Assembly: GCF_001767255.1 (NCBI RefSeq) | Contig: NZ_CP017639.1 | Location: forward strand, 1,696,875 to 1,760,874 | Reading direction: 5' to 3' | Source: Corynebacterium sp. NML98-0116 | Lineage (GTDB): Bacteria; Actinomycetota; Actinomycetes; Mycobacteriales; Mycobacteriaceae | DNA: 64,000 bases | Part shown: one piece after another, positions 17,860 through 25,563 of the stretch | Layout: each line of letters begins with the position of its first letter | Numbering within the stretch: position 1 is the first letter of the stretch | Translations under genes and position numbers: made by a program | The notes under the pieces: generated by a model | Databases searched by the model: none | Seen by the model: only the letters and a program-made list of their open reading frames with translations | Told to the model about the DNA's origin: nothing

Positions 17860-18238
17860 CGACGACCTCGCTTTTCAGGGAGGTGTCCGTGCAGCAGGCG
17901 CGTTGTCCCTCCGGGGTCAACGTCGCCAGGTGCGCCAGCCAGCGCACCGGATCAGCCAGCTGAGTACAACACACCGAATTCAGCGTGGCACGACCCGTCG
18001 GCTCCGAGTCCACCAGTCCGGCCTTGCGTAGGGCAGCCAGATGATGGCTGACCAACGCCTGACTCATCCCGGTGGCCTCATGGAGCTGGCGGTTGGTCAT
18101 CGACTTCTCCGCCAAGGCGAGCAGGATCGTCAACCGGTTTTCATCCGACAGCGCGGACAGGGTGGGTACGAGTAACTGGGCCCGCTCGGCGGGACTGAGA
18201 TCCGACGCGGGGATGGATAAGGAAATCTCTGTAAGCAC
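17849..18238 (-). CDS. arsR: ArsR/SmtB-family metal(loid)-responsive repressor
   Basis: 129 residues with a winged helix: LSDENRLTILLALAEKSMTN, then ATGMSQALVSHHLAALRKAG as recognition helix. Cysteine pairs occur after the wing (NSVCCTQL) and near the C-terminus (RACCTDTS), likely inducer sites. It is the first gene of a run with the permease and the micro-protein, and its stop overlaps the permease start. Binding of As(III), Cd(II) or another thiophilic metal is possible; the cysteine layout differs from the classic ELCVCDL site, so the inducer is open. Confidence 0.85.
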   Translation of the reverse strand: MLTEISLSIPASDLSPAERAQLLVPTLSALSDENRLTILLALAEKSMTNRQLHEATGMSQALVSHHLAALRKAGLVDSEPTGRATLNSVCCTQLADPVRWLAHLATLTPEGQRACCTDTSLKSEVVDAD

Positions 18239-18250
18239 ACCCCGATATTA

Positions 18251-18274
18251 ACAAGCGACTACTTGTATTTCAAG
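18251..18274. promoter_or_regulatory. Candidate ArsR operator
   Basis: Overlapping inverted repeats ACAAG-N6-CTTGT (18251-18266) and CTTG-N5-CAAG (18262-18274) lie 12 bp upstream of the arsR start, where autorepression sites of this family are found. Confidence 0.45.
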
Positions 18275-18511
18275 CAATGGTTTGAACGTCGAGAAAGAGG
18301 CCCCTTCCGGCCTTTCCCGAGCGCCTCACTTTCAAGGAAGTGGGACACCATCAATGGCAATGGATTGAAAATACATATCCCCAGGAGGAGCATGTCTCAC
18401 AAGTCACACCCAAGCGCCACAATCTGCACCGTTCGCCATGGATTGCCCCAGCTTTTTGCTGTAGTTTTTACTGCTTCTACAGAAAGCAAGCACGCTTTGA
18501 GCTCGTTCGAG
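18275..18511. other. Stretch without a supported gene
   Basis: A plus-strand frame (18340-18525) contains HQWQWIENTYPQEEHVSQV, which may be the end of a lost gene, but there is no family match that I can name and no start signal. Confidence 0.25.
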
Positions 18512-19222
18512 TTACTGGAGCTTGAACTCTACGATGTCGACTTTGTCATCGGCAGCTAATCCGGGATAGTGAGTATCTAGCGCTTCCTGAAGCTCGGAAA
18601 GGGAGCCAAAACCGTCATTTCTAGCTTGCTTTTCCGACAATTCACTTCGCTGGGCAGAGGCAACGGACGTAACCTGTGCCTGGATAGTGACGACCTCTCC
18701 GGATTCTTTCTCGAAGACAATTTGGGCACTTCCTTCATGGAAAGGATCATCTACCCGGATGGTTTGTTGCTTTTCTCCGCTACGAATTGATTCCTCGTAG
18801 CCTTCCCACATGTAGATGCGCTGCTCTTGTTCCATATCTCGCCAGTTGAATGCGAATGGCAAGAGTTCTTCTACGGTAGGTGCTTCAAGTCCATTGCTTC
18901 CGCGCACGATGCACCGGATGGACGGATCAACATCAAAAAGCACCTGGCGGCATTTACCGCAGGGAGGAATAATTTGACCAGTAGGTCCGTATACGGCGAC
19001 TACTGCTTGGATTGGGTCCTCTGGATAACTAGCAGCATGGTTGGCTAAAGCCGAGATCTCCCCGCAAGGACCACCGAGGAAATGGTGCGCGTTCAAACCG
19101 AGTACGTGTTTTCCTGATTTGGTAAGGAGCGCTGCGGCTACAGTGTGGTCTTCTCCGTCCTGAAAACGCTGTGCATGGGTGGTTGCTTTGGCCAGTAAAT
19201 TTCGAAGTTCGTTGGTAATCAC
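18512..19222 (-). CDS. Cytidine deaminase (blasticidin-S deaminase type) fused to an ASCH domain
   Basis: 236 residues in two parts. Residues 1-130 are a cytidine deaminase fold with the zinc site HFLGGPCGEISAL (Cys53, Glu55) and PPCGKCRQV (Cys88, Cys91), matching the layout of blasticidin-S deaminase. Residues 135-236 are an ASCH domain like E. coli YqfB, an N4-acetylcytidine amidohydrolase: SGEKQQTIR aligns with its AGRKTITIR (Lys151, Thr154) and LSELQEALDTHYPG with LTELKKVIADIYPG (Glu210), so the reported catalytic Lys/Thr/Glu are kept. Inference: one polypeptide could remove an N4-acyl group and then deaminate the cytidine. No operon partners; ATG-proximal site weak (TTAAAGAGTGATT). Confidence 0.85.
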   Translation of the reverse strand: MITNELRNLLAKATTHAQRFQDGEDHTVAAALLTKSGKHVLGLNAHHFLGGPCGEISALANHAASYPEDPIQAVVAVYGPTGQIIPPCGKCRQVLFDVDPSIRCIVRGSNGLEAPTVEELLPFAFNWRDMEQEQRIYMWEGYEESIRSGEKQQTIRVDDPFHEGSAQIVFEKESGEVVTIQAQVTSVASAQRSELSEKQARNDGFGSLSELQEALDTHYPGLAADDKVDIVEFKLQ

Positions 19223-19408
19223 TCTTTAAGGGTAATAATTGCCAACGCGCTTTATCTATGTGAAGACAGAGATCGTGAACACCGGGGTTTCTGAGATGTA
19301 CCAATCGCTTACAAAGCAAGACAGGACCATACGAGGACGTTGAGTGGATAGAGCGTCGAGTTTTAAGTTCAATGTTAGCTAAGGGCCTTATTAAAAGCGT
19401 TTGGCAAC

Positions 19409-19654
19409 ACGCGCTCCTATTTACCTTCGTATCTCGCGAGACGCTGACGTGGATGGCCTCACCATCGACCGGCAGCGTCAGGACTGTGAAGCCATTGCAA
19501 AGCAGCGTGGCTTGGACGTTGGACATAGGACATAACTACGTCGATCAGTCCATTTCCGCGTCAAAGAAGAATGTGGCTCGCCCCGACTACGACGCCATGG
19601 TGGCATCCTTTGAACGCGGCGAAATCGACGCGATCATCTGCTGGGACCTCGAAC
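19409..19654 (+). pseudogene. Remnant of a large serine recombinase (phage-integrase type)
   Basis: One frame reads APIYLRISRDADVDGLTIDR and QRQDCEAIAKQRGLDV, the N-terminal catalytic start (Ser in RIS) of large serine recombinases, then stops. The continuation YVDQSISASKKNVARPDYDA and MVASFERGEIDAIICWDL lies in another frame after a short insertion. The rest of the domain is missing. It is a relic of an integrating element between the deaminase gene and erm(X). Confidence 0.75.
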
Positions 19655-19883
19655 TACCCGCCCCACGTCGGTGGGTAGTCCGATCAGTCGGACAAAACTA
19701 CTCCCGCACCACAGCGTAATAAGGGGTGCACCTTAAAAACATCCGGAGGTGGGGGTAACTCCCCCTCGTTGCCCAGAGACAAAATACGCCAGTGGCGTCT
19801 GTACGACGAGCCGAAGGTAGGACAAATTCCAATCCAGAGAGGTCTTGCACTGTTGCGGTGCGGTTGTCTTCTTTCTCACCGTA

Positions 19884-19913
19884 TTGGACCCTGCGAAATT
19901 AATTGGATACGAT
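19884..19913 (+). promoter_or_regulatory. Promoter of the erm(X) leader and gene
   Basis: TTGGAC (19884-19889) and TACGAT (19908-19913) are 18 bp apart. The leader ATG begins 6 bp after the -10 element, so the leader peptide is probably translated from a leaderless transcript. Confidence 0.65.
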
Positions 19914-19919
19914 AGGCCC

Positions 19920-19967
19920 ATGTTGATTTCAGGTTCCGTTTTCATGCGGCCGCCCACCAGCCGCTAA
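19920..19967 (+). CDS. erm(X) leader peptide
   Basis: Fifteen codons coding MLISGSVFMRPPTSR, the known leader of corynebacterial erm(X). Stalling of a macrolide-bound ribosome on it changes the downstream hairpins and frees the erm(X) start. Confidence 0.85.
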   Translation: MLISGSVFMRPPTSR

Positions 19968-19968
19968 G

Positions 19969-20041
19969 GCGGTTTTCTCCCTCCCGCAGGTTAGAAACCG
20001 CTCCGGTCCTTTAGCCGGGCGGCCATTTGCCATGCCCGGCT
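19969..20041 (+). promoter_or_regulatory. erm(X) translational attenuator hairpins
   Basis: GCGGTTT near 19969 can pair with AAACCGC near 19996, and AGCCGGGC (20013-20020) with GCCCGGCT (20034-20041). These alternative stems lie between leader and gene, as in macrolide-inducible erm genes. Confidence 0.65.
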
Positions 20042-20068
20042 CCGTTTCAACTCCACGGAGCACACCTG

Positions 20069-20923
20069 ATGTCTACATACGGATACGGCCGTCACGAACA
20101 TGGCCAAAATTTTCTCACAGACCACAAGATCATCAACTCCATCGTCGATCTTGTAAAACAAACCTCCGGCCCCATCATTGAGATCGGGCCAGGAAGCGGT
20201 GCCCTCACTCACCCGATATCCCACTTGGGGAGGGCAATAACGGCAGTTGAGGTAGACGCAAAACTAGCTGCCAAACTCACAAAAAAGACCGCCTCGGCGT
20301 CGGTCGAAGTGGTCCATGATGATTTCCTCAACTTCCCGTTACCCGCCACTCCCTGCGTCATTGTGGGAAACATTCCCTTTCACCTCACCACTGCCATTCT
20401 TCGAAAGCTGTTGCATGCGCCGGCATGGACTGACGCTGTACTCCTCATGCAGTGGGAAGTCGCTCGCCGCCGGGCCGGGGTAGGTGCAAGCACGATGATG
20501 ACAGCTCAGTGGTCCCCATGGTTCACGTTTCACCTTGGTTCCCGAGTACCAAGGTTTGCTTTCCGGCCACAGCCAAACGTTGACGGGGGGATCTTAGTGA
20601 TCCGCCGGGTGGGTGACCCGAAGATCCCGATAGAGCAACGCAAAGCCTTTCAGGCGATGGTGCACACCGTTTTCACCGCCCGGGGACGCGGGATAGGGGA
20701 AATTCTCCGAAGGGCAGGGTTGTTTTCATCACGTTCAGAGACACAATCATGGTTGCGCTCGCGAGGAATCGACCCCGCAACCCTACCTCCCAGATTGCAC
20801 ACCAGCGACTGGATCGATCTCTTCCAGGTGACTGGTTCCTCTTCACCGCGCCATCGGCCCATTTCACAATCGGGAAGTAGTCAACGCCCTCCTCAACGGA
20901 AAAATCGAGGCCGGCGGCGGTAA
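20069..20923 (+). CDS. erm(X): 23S rRNA adenine-N6 dimethyltransferase Erm(X)
   Basis: 284 residues, the standard Erm(X) length, from the ATG at 20069; an in-frame ATG at 20027 lies inside the attenuator and is not used. Motifs: GQNFLTDHKIINSIVDLV, the SAM loop IEIGPGSGALT and the catalytic VGNIPFHLTTAIL. It methylates A2058 of 23S rRNA and gives resistance to macrolides, lincosamides and streptogramin B. In corynebacteria it is usually carried by Tn5432 between IS1249 copies, but no IS1249 is visible; it is flanked by a recombinase relic on the left and a methylase remnant on the right. Confidence 0.96.
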   Translation: MSTYGYGRHEHGQNFLTDHKIINSIVDLVKQTSGPIIEIGPGSGALTHPISHLGRAITAVEVDAKLAAKLTKKTASASVEVVHDDFLNFPLPATPCVIVGNIPFHLTTAILRKLLHAPAWTDAVLLMQWEVARRRAGVGASTMMTAQWSPWFTFHLGSRVPRFAFRPQPNVDGGILVIRRVGDPKIPIEQRKAFQAMVHTVFTARGRGIGEILRRAGLFSSRSETQSWLRSRGIDPATLPPRLHTSDWIDLFQVTGSSSPRHRPISQSGSSQRPPQRKNRGRRR

Positions 20924-20993
20924 TCCCCCCACCACCAAAACCGAAATCCACCAGTAGTAGTGAACGACCCATGTTCGTCTACCGTGAGCCGCG

Positions 20994-21455
20994 TTATGGC
21001 AGTGACGTGTTCTCGTCGGGCACAGTCATAGTTCCCGGCGTTGCCAGCGACAGGGTTCTACACCCAGCAGCGGGACCGATCAAAATCACCCGCACGGGGA
21101 ACGACCCTGCTGGTGGTTTAGATTTTGATGAAAGCGAGGAGACATAGCCCCTCGCCAACTCCCCGTAGCTGGCGAACAGTAGCTCCTGGCGCTGGCGCTC
21201 GTTGGTGAGTTTGCGTGCCACATCGAAAGCCTTATCGACTTCCCGGTCCAAGTTGTTGTGAGCCTTGAGCAGAATTGGGTCCATCGATAACGGGTTGTAG
21301 TGCTCCGCGAGTGACCGCTGGGGGTGCCGCTCGCGTGCCCGCAGCACCAACTGTCCAGCGTCGATGATTCGCTGCTGCGCCTTCTCATCTAGTTCACACA
21401 GAGCTGGTCCGCAGTTGTAGCTCCCGATGTACTCCGAAAAACGGAAAAAATAAAT
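20994..21455 (-). pseudogene. C-terminal remnant of an MmeI-like restriction-methylation enzyme
   Basis: Read on the minus strand from about 21455: FRFSEYIGSYNCGPALCELD, then LVLRARERHPQRSLAEHYNP, LSMDPILLKAHNNLDREVDK and ERQRQELLFASYGEL. This is the C-terminal helical end of MmeI/type IIL or related large DNA methylases. A stop codon precedes it and no start or catalytic domain is present. After the LLFASYGEL part the frame continues for about 50 unrelated residues before stopping, so the true end is also lost. Confidence 0.6.
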
Positions 21456-21881
21456 AGTGGGGATACATCAACCTTCCACTTTCCATTCTTCCGGCTCAGA
21501 GTATTGAGGGGTCTGGGACCGGGTCCGTAAACCCTTTATGTTTTTCGCGCACAGCGGTTTTTAGCGACGCACCCTATAGGTTTTCCGCAGAACTTATATG
21601 TGTTTCTGTGCACCCCATATGTTGTCTGTTTTAGCGGTATTTCGTTGTTAATTCCGCACGCGCGCATCAAATGGTTATTTATCGACGACACTCCGTGCCG
21701 CACCCCTATATTTAAGGATGTGGAATCGCCTACCCCTCCGGGTTAGAGCCCGCTAGATCCACTTCGCAATCGGGTACACCCCAAGCGAACAATTTGTGAA
21801 TGACAAAACTTCCTGTTCGCTAGGGTTAGTTCCAAGACTAACGGAACAGAACCGTCACTGCCTCTGGAGATCACTGAACAG
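21456..21881. other. Non-coding stretch, possibly a Tn3-type end and resolution site
   Basis: GGGGTCTGGGACC near 21518 resembles Tn3-family ends (GGGGTCTG start). Short inverted repeats such as GCGAACAA...TGTTCGC (about 21784-21822) and GTTAGTTCCAAGACTAAC precede the resolvase remnant, where a res site would lie. No gene is supported. Confidence 0.3.
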
Positions 21882-22287
21882 TTGGGGGCGATCTCAGGAC
21901 AAAAGGTGGGCTATGCCCGGGTGAGTTCGAAAGATCAGAACCTTGATCGTCAGATTGAACAACTCAAGGCAGAGAAGGTCTTCACCTATTACACGGATAA
22001 GGCCAGTGGTGGATCGCGTGAGCGCCCTGGACTTGATGAAGCAATGCGATATGTCCGTGCAGGAGATCAGCTTGTCGTCACGTCGATGGATCGGTGCGCG
22101 CGTTCACTGACGGATCTGTACGCCATTGTTGACGAGCTAGTCAGCAAAGGAGTGTCGGTGAAGTTCCTCAAGGAGGGACAGACCTACTCAAAAGACTCCA
22201 CCCCGATCGCCAAGCTGATGCTAGGGCTGTTGGGTTTTGTTCAGTTGGGTAAGGCCGTGAAAGAGCTGGATCAACACCGTGAAATAG
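21882..22287 (+). pseudogene. Tn3-type resolvase, 3'-truncated at the second module
   Basis: The frame codes KVGYARVSSKDQNLDRQIEQ with the catalytic serine, then TSMDRCARSLTDLYAIVDEL and IAKLMLGLLG, up to the E-helix. After that the normal continuation is replaced by unrelated sequence and near 22288 the DNA enters the terminator shared with the first module; the frame stops at 22334. The DNA-binding domain is missing. The start is uncertain (TTG at 21882 or a later GTG). Confidence 0.7.
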
Positions 22288-22300
22288 TTGAAAAAAATAA

Positions 22301-22322
22301 CCCCGCAGGTTTCCCTGCGGGG
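22301..22322 (-). terminator. Terminator of ssb (copy 2)
   Basis: The same CCCCGCAGG/CCTGCGGGG stem as after the first ssb, with a T-run on the minus strand. It marks the left boundary of the duplicated sequence. Confidence 0.85.
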
Positions 22323-22330
22323 TGTCGTTG

Positions 22331-22762
22331 TTAGAACGGTGCTTCGTCGTTGTCGGCGTCAGCGCCAGCCAGGGCGGCGTTCGCTGCCTCGCCTCCGCGA
22401 CGGGCTGCGCGCGCAGCGGACTCCTTCTTGGAATCGATCAGCTGCACCGTGTCGATGCGTGCGACCAGCGGGTACTGCTTCTGGCCGTCCTTGTCGGTGT
22501 AGACGTCGGTTTTCAGCGAGTAGCTCACCGCGACACGATCGCCGGAGCCGATGCAGCCGAATACGCCGGGGTTCTTAGCGTCCTGGACGTAGCCGGTCAG
22601 CTCCACGATCTCGCTTTCCACCTTGCCGGTGGCCTTGTTCTTGAAGGTGTTGCGCGCATAGACGCTGAGCTTCACCGTCGCACCACCGTTTGCGTGCTCG
22701 AACAGCTTCGGTGCGCGAGCTGCGTTGCCGACGATGGTGCCGTTGTTGAAGGGGTTGGACAT
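22331..22762 (-). CDS. ssb: Single-stranded DNA-binding protein, accessory copy 2
   Basis: 143 residues from the ATG at 22762 behind AAGGAGAACC; the longer open frame upstream runs through the micro-protein gene and is rejected. It is a close paralogue of the protein at 5784-6203 (same NGTIVGNAAR, YARNTFKNK and GDRVAVSYSLKTD segments). The linker is longer and Gly/Ala-rich and the acidic tip ends DNDEAPF. OB-fold and tail are intact, so it is probably functional, unlike the other genes of this second module. Confidence 0.88.
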   Translation of the reverse strand: MSNPFNNGTIVGNAARAPKLFEHANGGATVKLSVYARNTFKNKATGKVESEIVELTGYVQDAKNPGVFGCIGSGDRVAVSYSLKTDVYTDKDGQKQYPLVARIDTVQLIDSKKESAARAARRGGEAANAALAGADADNDEAPF

Positions 22763-22851
22763 GATGGTTCTCCTTACGTGAGTGGGTGTGAATTGCTGTG
22801 CAATTTGGGTGTTGAAGCAGCGGCTTTGCTGCTGCGGGGGTTGCGCTGCCG

Positions 22852-22995
22852 TTACAGCACTGCCCAGGGCAGCGGTGTGCCTGCCGCCTCTAGGTCGCGC
22901 AGTTCTTGTGCTGCGCCCGGATCGGCGTCCTCGCCGTCGATGCCGTCGGCGAGCTGGTAGAGCAGTTCCAGGTCGGTGTGGATGAAGTCGCGCAT
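22852..22995 (-). CDS. Conserved 47-residue acidic micro-protein (copy 2)
   Basis: Starts at the ATG at 22995 after AAGGAGG and codes 47 residues with DLELLYQLADGIDGEDADPG, QELRDLEAAG and the C-terminal LPWAVL. It has the same length, place and start signal as copy 1 at 6289-6432. Changes are mostly conservative (Met to Ile, Leu to Gln) and confined largely to the first half. Function unknown. Confidence 0.75.
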   Translation of the reverse strand: MRDFIHTDLELLYQLADGIDGEDADPGAAQELRDLEAAGTPLPWAVL

Positions 22996-23120
22996 CACGT
23001 GCCTCCTTGTTCGGATTGGTGGTCAATCCGTCTGTTGGAGACAGCTCTGCTGTCTAGGGGTCGCTCCCCTACCTCGTTGAGGTGTCTGTCGTCGCAAGCC
23101 ACGGCCGACGAGAAAAAAGA

Positions 23121-23147
23121 AACCCCGTTGCATCGCTGCAACGGGGT
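23121..23147 (-). terminator. Terminator of the DUF4192 gene (copy 2)
   Basis: ACCCCGTTGCA and TGCAACGGGGT form an 11-bp perfect stem, followed on the minus strand by TTCTTTTTTC. It corresponds to the hairpin at 6561-6588. Confidence 0.8.
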
Positions 23148-23155
23148 ATGCGGTG

Positions 23156-24178
23156 TTACTCGGCAAACAAGATCGTGCGGGTCTTCTCGGCGCCCTCACG
23201 GACAAGCTCGACCATCCGCTCGCCTTGGCCGATATCGGTTAGCTTCGCGACCAGCGACGGGAAGTTCTCGTCCGGCCCGATCTCGGTGGCTCGCTGCGCA
23301 GCCACGCCAGCTAGCCCCGGCTGGCCTGTGGCGTGGGCGAGCACGGCAACAGTGGCGGTGAGCTGCGCCCGCATCCCTGGCCAGCTGGTCGGGACAGCGC
23401 GCATAACCTTCTCTATGAACGCAAGGCCCGCCTGCGGGTCATCGAGCAGTGCGGCAAGCAGCGTGTCCCGCAAGCGCGGCGTGGTGAAGCATTTCAGCGC
23501 CGATCGAACAGCACGAGCGCTCGGCTGGGTGATCCCTGCCGCCGCCTGCTCGTATTCACGCTGCAGCATGTCTGAGAACATCGGCGGGATATACGCCAGC
23601 GCGTCTTCGATGATGTCGGCGTGCTCGGCAGCGTCGATGCCGTGATCGGTGCTGTTCAACCGTGCCTCGATGTCGTCTTTGCTCGGCTCCGGCAGCTCGC
23701 CGGTGTGCTCTAGCATTTGCCGCAGCGCCGCTGATGCGGCGACCTCACCGATAACGCCGTGGCGAGGCTCGTCGATGAGCGGATGCTGGTACACAGACCA
23801 TCAGGCAGCCCCGGTGACGATCTCGGGTACCTGCACCACCCCGAGCAGCGGCGGTAGGTGCACGGCCCCGCTCGTGAGATACGTGGCTGTCTCGTCGAAG
23901 ACCGGCTGCGCAATGTCATCGCTGATCATGTACGCGATAACAGCGTCGAGTTCCAGGTGGTGGACCCACGCTGCGAACCGCTCGCGGCTCTCGGTGAGCT
24001 TCTCCACGGCCTCGTCCAGGTCGAACCGCGCGACCGGGCCGAGGCGGATGGTGTCGACACCCTCGTCGTCGACGAAGAACGCGAGGATCAGCGAGTTGTT
24101 CGGGTAGAAGCCGAGGATGCCGGGGAGGTTCGCGAGGATCTCACCGTGGGATGCAAGCGTGTGGGAATGAGTGGACAT
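23156..24178 (-). pseudogene. DUF4192 family protein (copy 2) with an in-frame TGA
   Basis: From the ATG at 24178 (AGGAGCACTGCC upstream) the frame codes SHGEILANLPGILGFYPNNS and runs to VPEIVTGAA, where a TGA (23801-23803) replaces the Trp of copy 1; the same frame then continues WSVYQHPLIDEPRHGV to 23156 with clear similarity to copy 1. There is one nonsense change and no frameshift, so the damage is recent or the sequence is in error. Two shorter products could still be made. Role of the family is unknown. Confidence 0.8.
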
Positions 24179-24285
24179 GGCAGTGCTCCTTTGCACGAAT
24201 ACGGGGTGTATATGGTCAATCCCGAATTCGGCCCGGCTCTGCCGGTCGCAGGCGTATCCCAGCAGTGCAGTGCCTATGTGCCCGG

Positions 24286-24339
24286 GCGTCGCTAGCGCAG
24301 CCTGATGTTGGGCTTACCGGGTGCGGGCGCTAGCGACGC
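24286..24339. repeat. Inverted repeat between recombinase and DUF4192 gene (copy 2)
   Basis: GCGTCGCTAGCGC (24286-24298) and GCGCTAGCGACGC (24327-24339) are perfect 13-base complements around a 28-base loop. It corresponds to 7724-7777 and keeps pairing despite base changes. Confidence 0.65.
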
Positions 24340-24348
24340 AGCCTGTGC

Positions 24349-24842
24349 TTACACGTCGGCTTCGATGCGCTTGAGAGCGCGATAGATCGTCGGCCGTGAG
24401 ACGTTGAAGGTGCGCGCTACAGCGCTGACGGACTTGCCGCTCTCAATAAGCTCCTTGGCGATCTGCGCCTGCTCGTTGCTGAGCTTCGGCTTGGGGCCGG
24501 CGACTCTGCCCTGGGCGCGGGCGTGCGCCACGCCCTCACGGGTGCGTTGGACAAGCAGGTCACGTTCCCACTCGGCCAAACTTGCCATAACGTTGATAAC
24601 CACCTTGTCGGTGGGCTTCGACGTGTCCAGCGCTGGCTCTAGCACCTTGACGTTGATGTCGCGCTCCGCCAGGTCAGCGATGGTGTTCACGGTGTCTGCG
24701 AGGCTGCGGCCGAGCCTGTCGAGGCGTGTCACAACGAGCGTGTCGTCGGGGCGCATGTACGCCAGCGCGTCATCGAGGCCGGGCCGCTGCCAGTTGGTGC
24801 CGGAGATGGTGTCTGAGTAGATGTGGTTCGGGTCGCAGCCAG
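24349..24842 (-). pseudogene. Serine recombinase (copy 2), N-terminus deleted
   Basis: The minus-strand frame is open from about 24842 and codes CDPNHIYSDTISGTNWQRPG, TRLDRLGRSLADTVN and the C-terminal helix-turn-helix ending RALKRIEADV. Compared with the intact copy at 7787-8359 the first 28 or so residues, including the catalytic serine, are replaced by unrelated DNA starting at about 24843. A later ATG (24756) exists but would give an inactive protein. Confidence 0.8.
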
Positions 24843-24857
24843 AGCCTGAACGCTCAG

Positions 24858-25394
24858 ATGACTTCGAGCCTGACTTCTAGCCTGGAACCGCTGGTAGAAG
24901 TAGCTGTATCTGAGGCAATGTCGAAAGAGCCTAAGAGCCTGCACGAGGCAGCAGAAGCCTCTAAGAAGGCTCGCAGCGCTCTGCTCCAGGAGAAGGAGTC
25001 CAACGAAAAGCTGCTGGAGGAGATACGCGCAGAACGCAAGCAGTATAACGACGATATGGAAAAGTCGAACACGAACTTTATTAAGGCCTGCATGTCTGCC
25101 TCGTGGATTGCAGCCAGTGTTCTCTTCGTTGCTATTGCACTCGTTGCTGTCGGAGCCTTGGGGAACGGGCTGCTAAGTATGCTCGGCATACCCGACGGCG
25201 TGTCTGCCTTGTGGGGTCACGTCCAGGAGGCCAACGGCATCGGCCCAACACTGGGCTGGTTGGCGTTAACACTTATCGTCATAGGGGTTCTTATAGCGCT
25301 TATGACCTGGATGTTGTCCCAGGCTGCGCCGGGTATTGCTCACTTAGTCGAGGAATACCGTCGCAATCACCCGAGGAAAGAAACGAACCACTAA
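24858..25394 (+). CDS. Uncharacterised coiled-coil membrane protein at a recombination junction
   Basis: 178 residues from the ATG at 24858. Residues about 20-75 are rich in Glu, Lys and Ala with heptad-like spacing (KKARSALLQEKESNEKLLEE), suggesting a coiled coil. Two membrane helices follow (ASWIAASVLFVAIALVAVGA, and LGWLALTLIVIGVLIALMTW), with a short charged tail. I do not recognise the family; plasmid mobilisation proteins of small corynebacterial plasmids can have this coiled-coil/two-helix plan. The start lies only 15 bp beyond the break in the recombinase copy and has no clear ribosome site, so the gene may be 5'-truncated. Confidence 0.55.
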   Translation: MTSSLTSSLEPLVEVAVSEAMSKEPKSLHEAAEASKKARSALLQEKESNEKLLEEIRAERKQYNDDMEKSNTNFIKACMSASWIAASVLFVAIALVAVGALGNGLLSMLGIPDGVSALWGHVQEANGIGPTLGWLALTLIVIGVLIALMTWMLSQAAPGIAHLVEEYRRNHPRKETNH

Positions 25395-25436
25395 CTAGAA
25401 CACGTGCACCGTAAAAAGTAAAAATCCCCACAACAC

Positions 25437-25460
25437 AGCGTAGCGGTTAACCGCTACGCT
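25437..25460. terminator. Perfect 24-bp palindrome, terminator-like
   Basis: AGCGTAGCGGTT and its exact complement meet without a loop and are followed by TCTTTT on the plus strand, 43 bp after the membrane protein gene. Confidence 0.6.
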
Positions 25461-25563
25461 TCTTTTATGCTCTTCCTATGCCCCAACTTTGCAACAGCAC
25501 CAATAAACTGGCGCCCCGGTTATAAGTTGGGGCGCCAAGTCGATGTGCTCGAGTCGGGGGATG

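Noticed and set aside
19223..21900. Complete Tn5432 transposon around erm(X)
   Set aside because: No IS1249 transposase frame can be seen on either side in the window.
17734..23803. TGA read as tryptophan
   Set aside because: All intact genes in the island use TGG for Trp and several end in TGA, so a different genetic code is not supported; simple nonsense changes are more likely.
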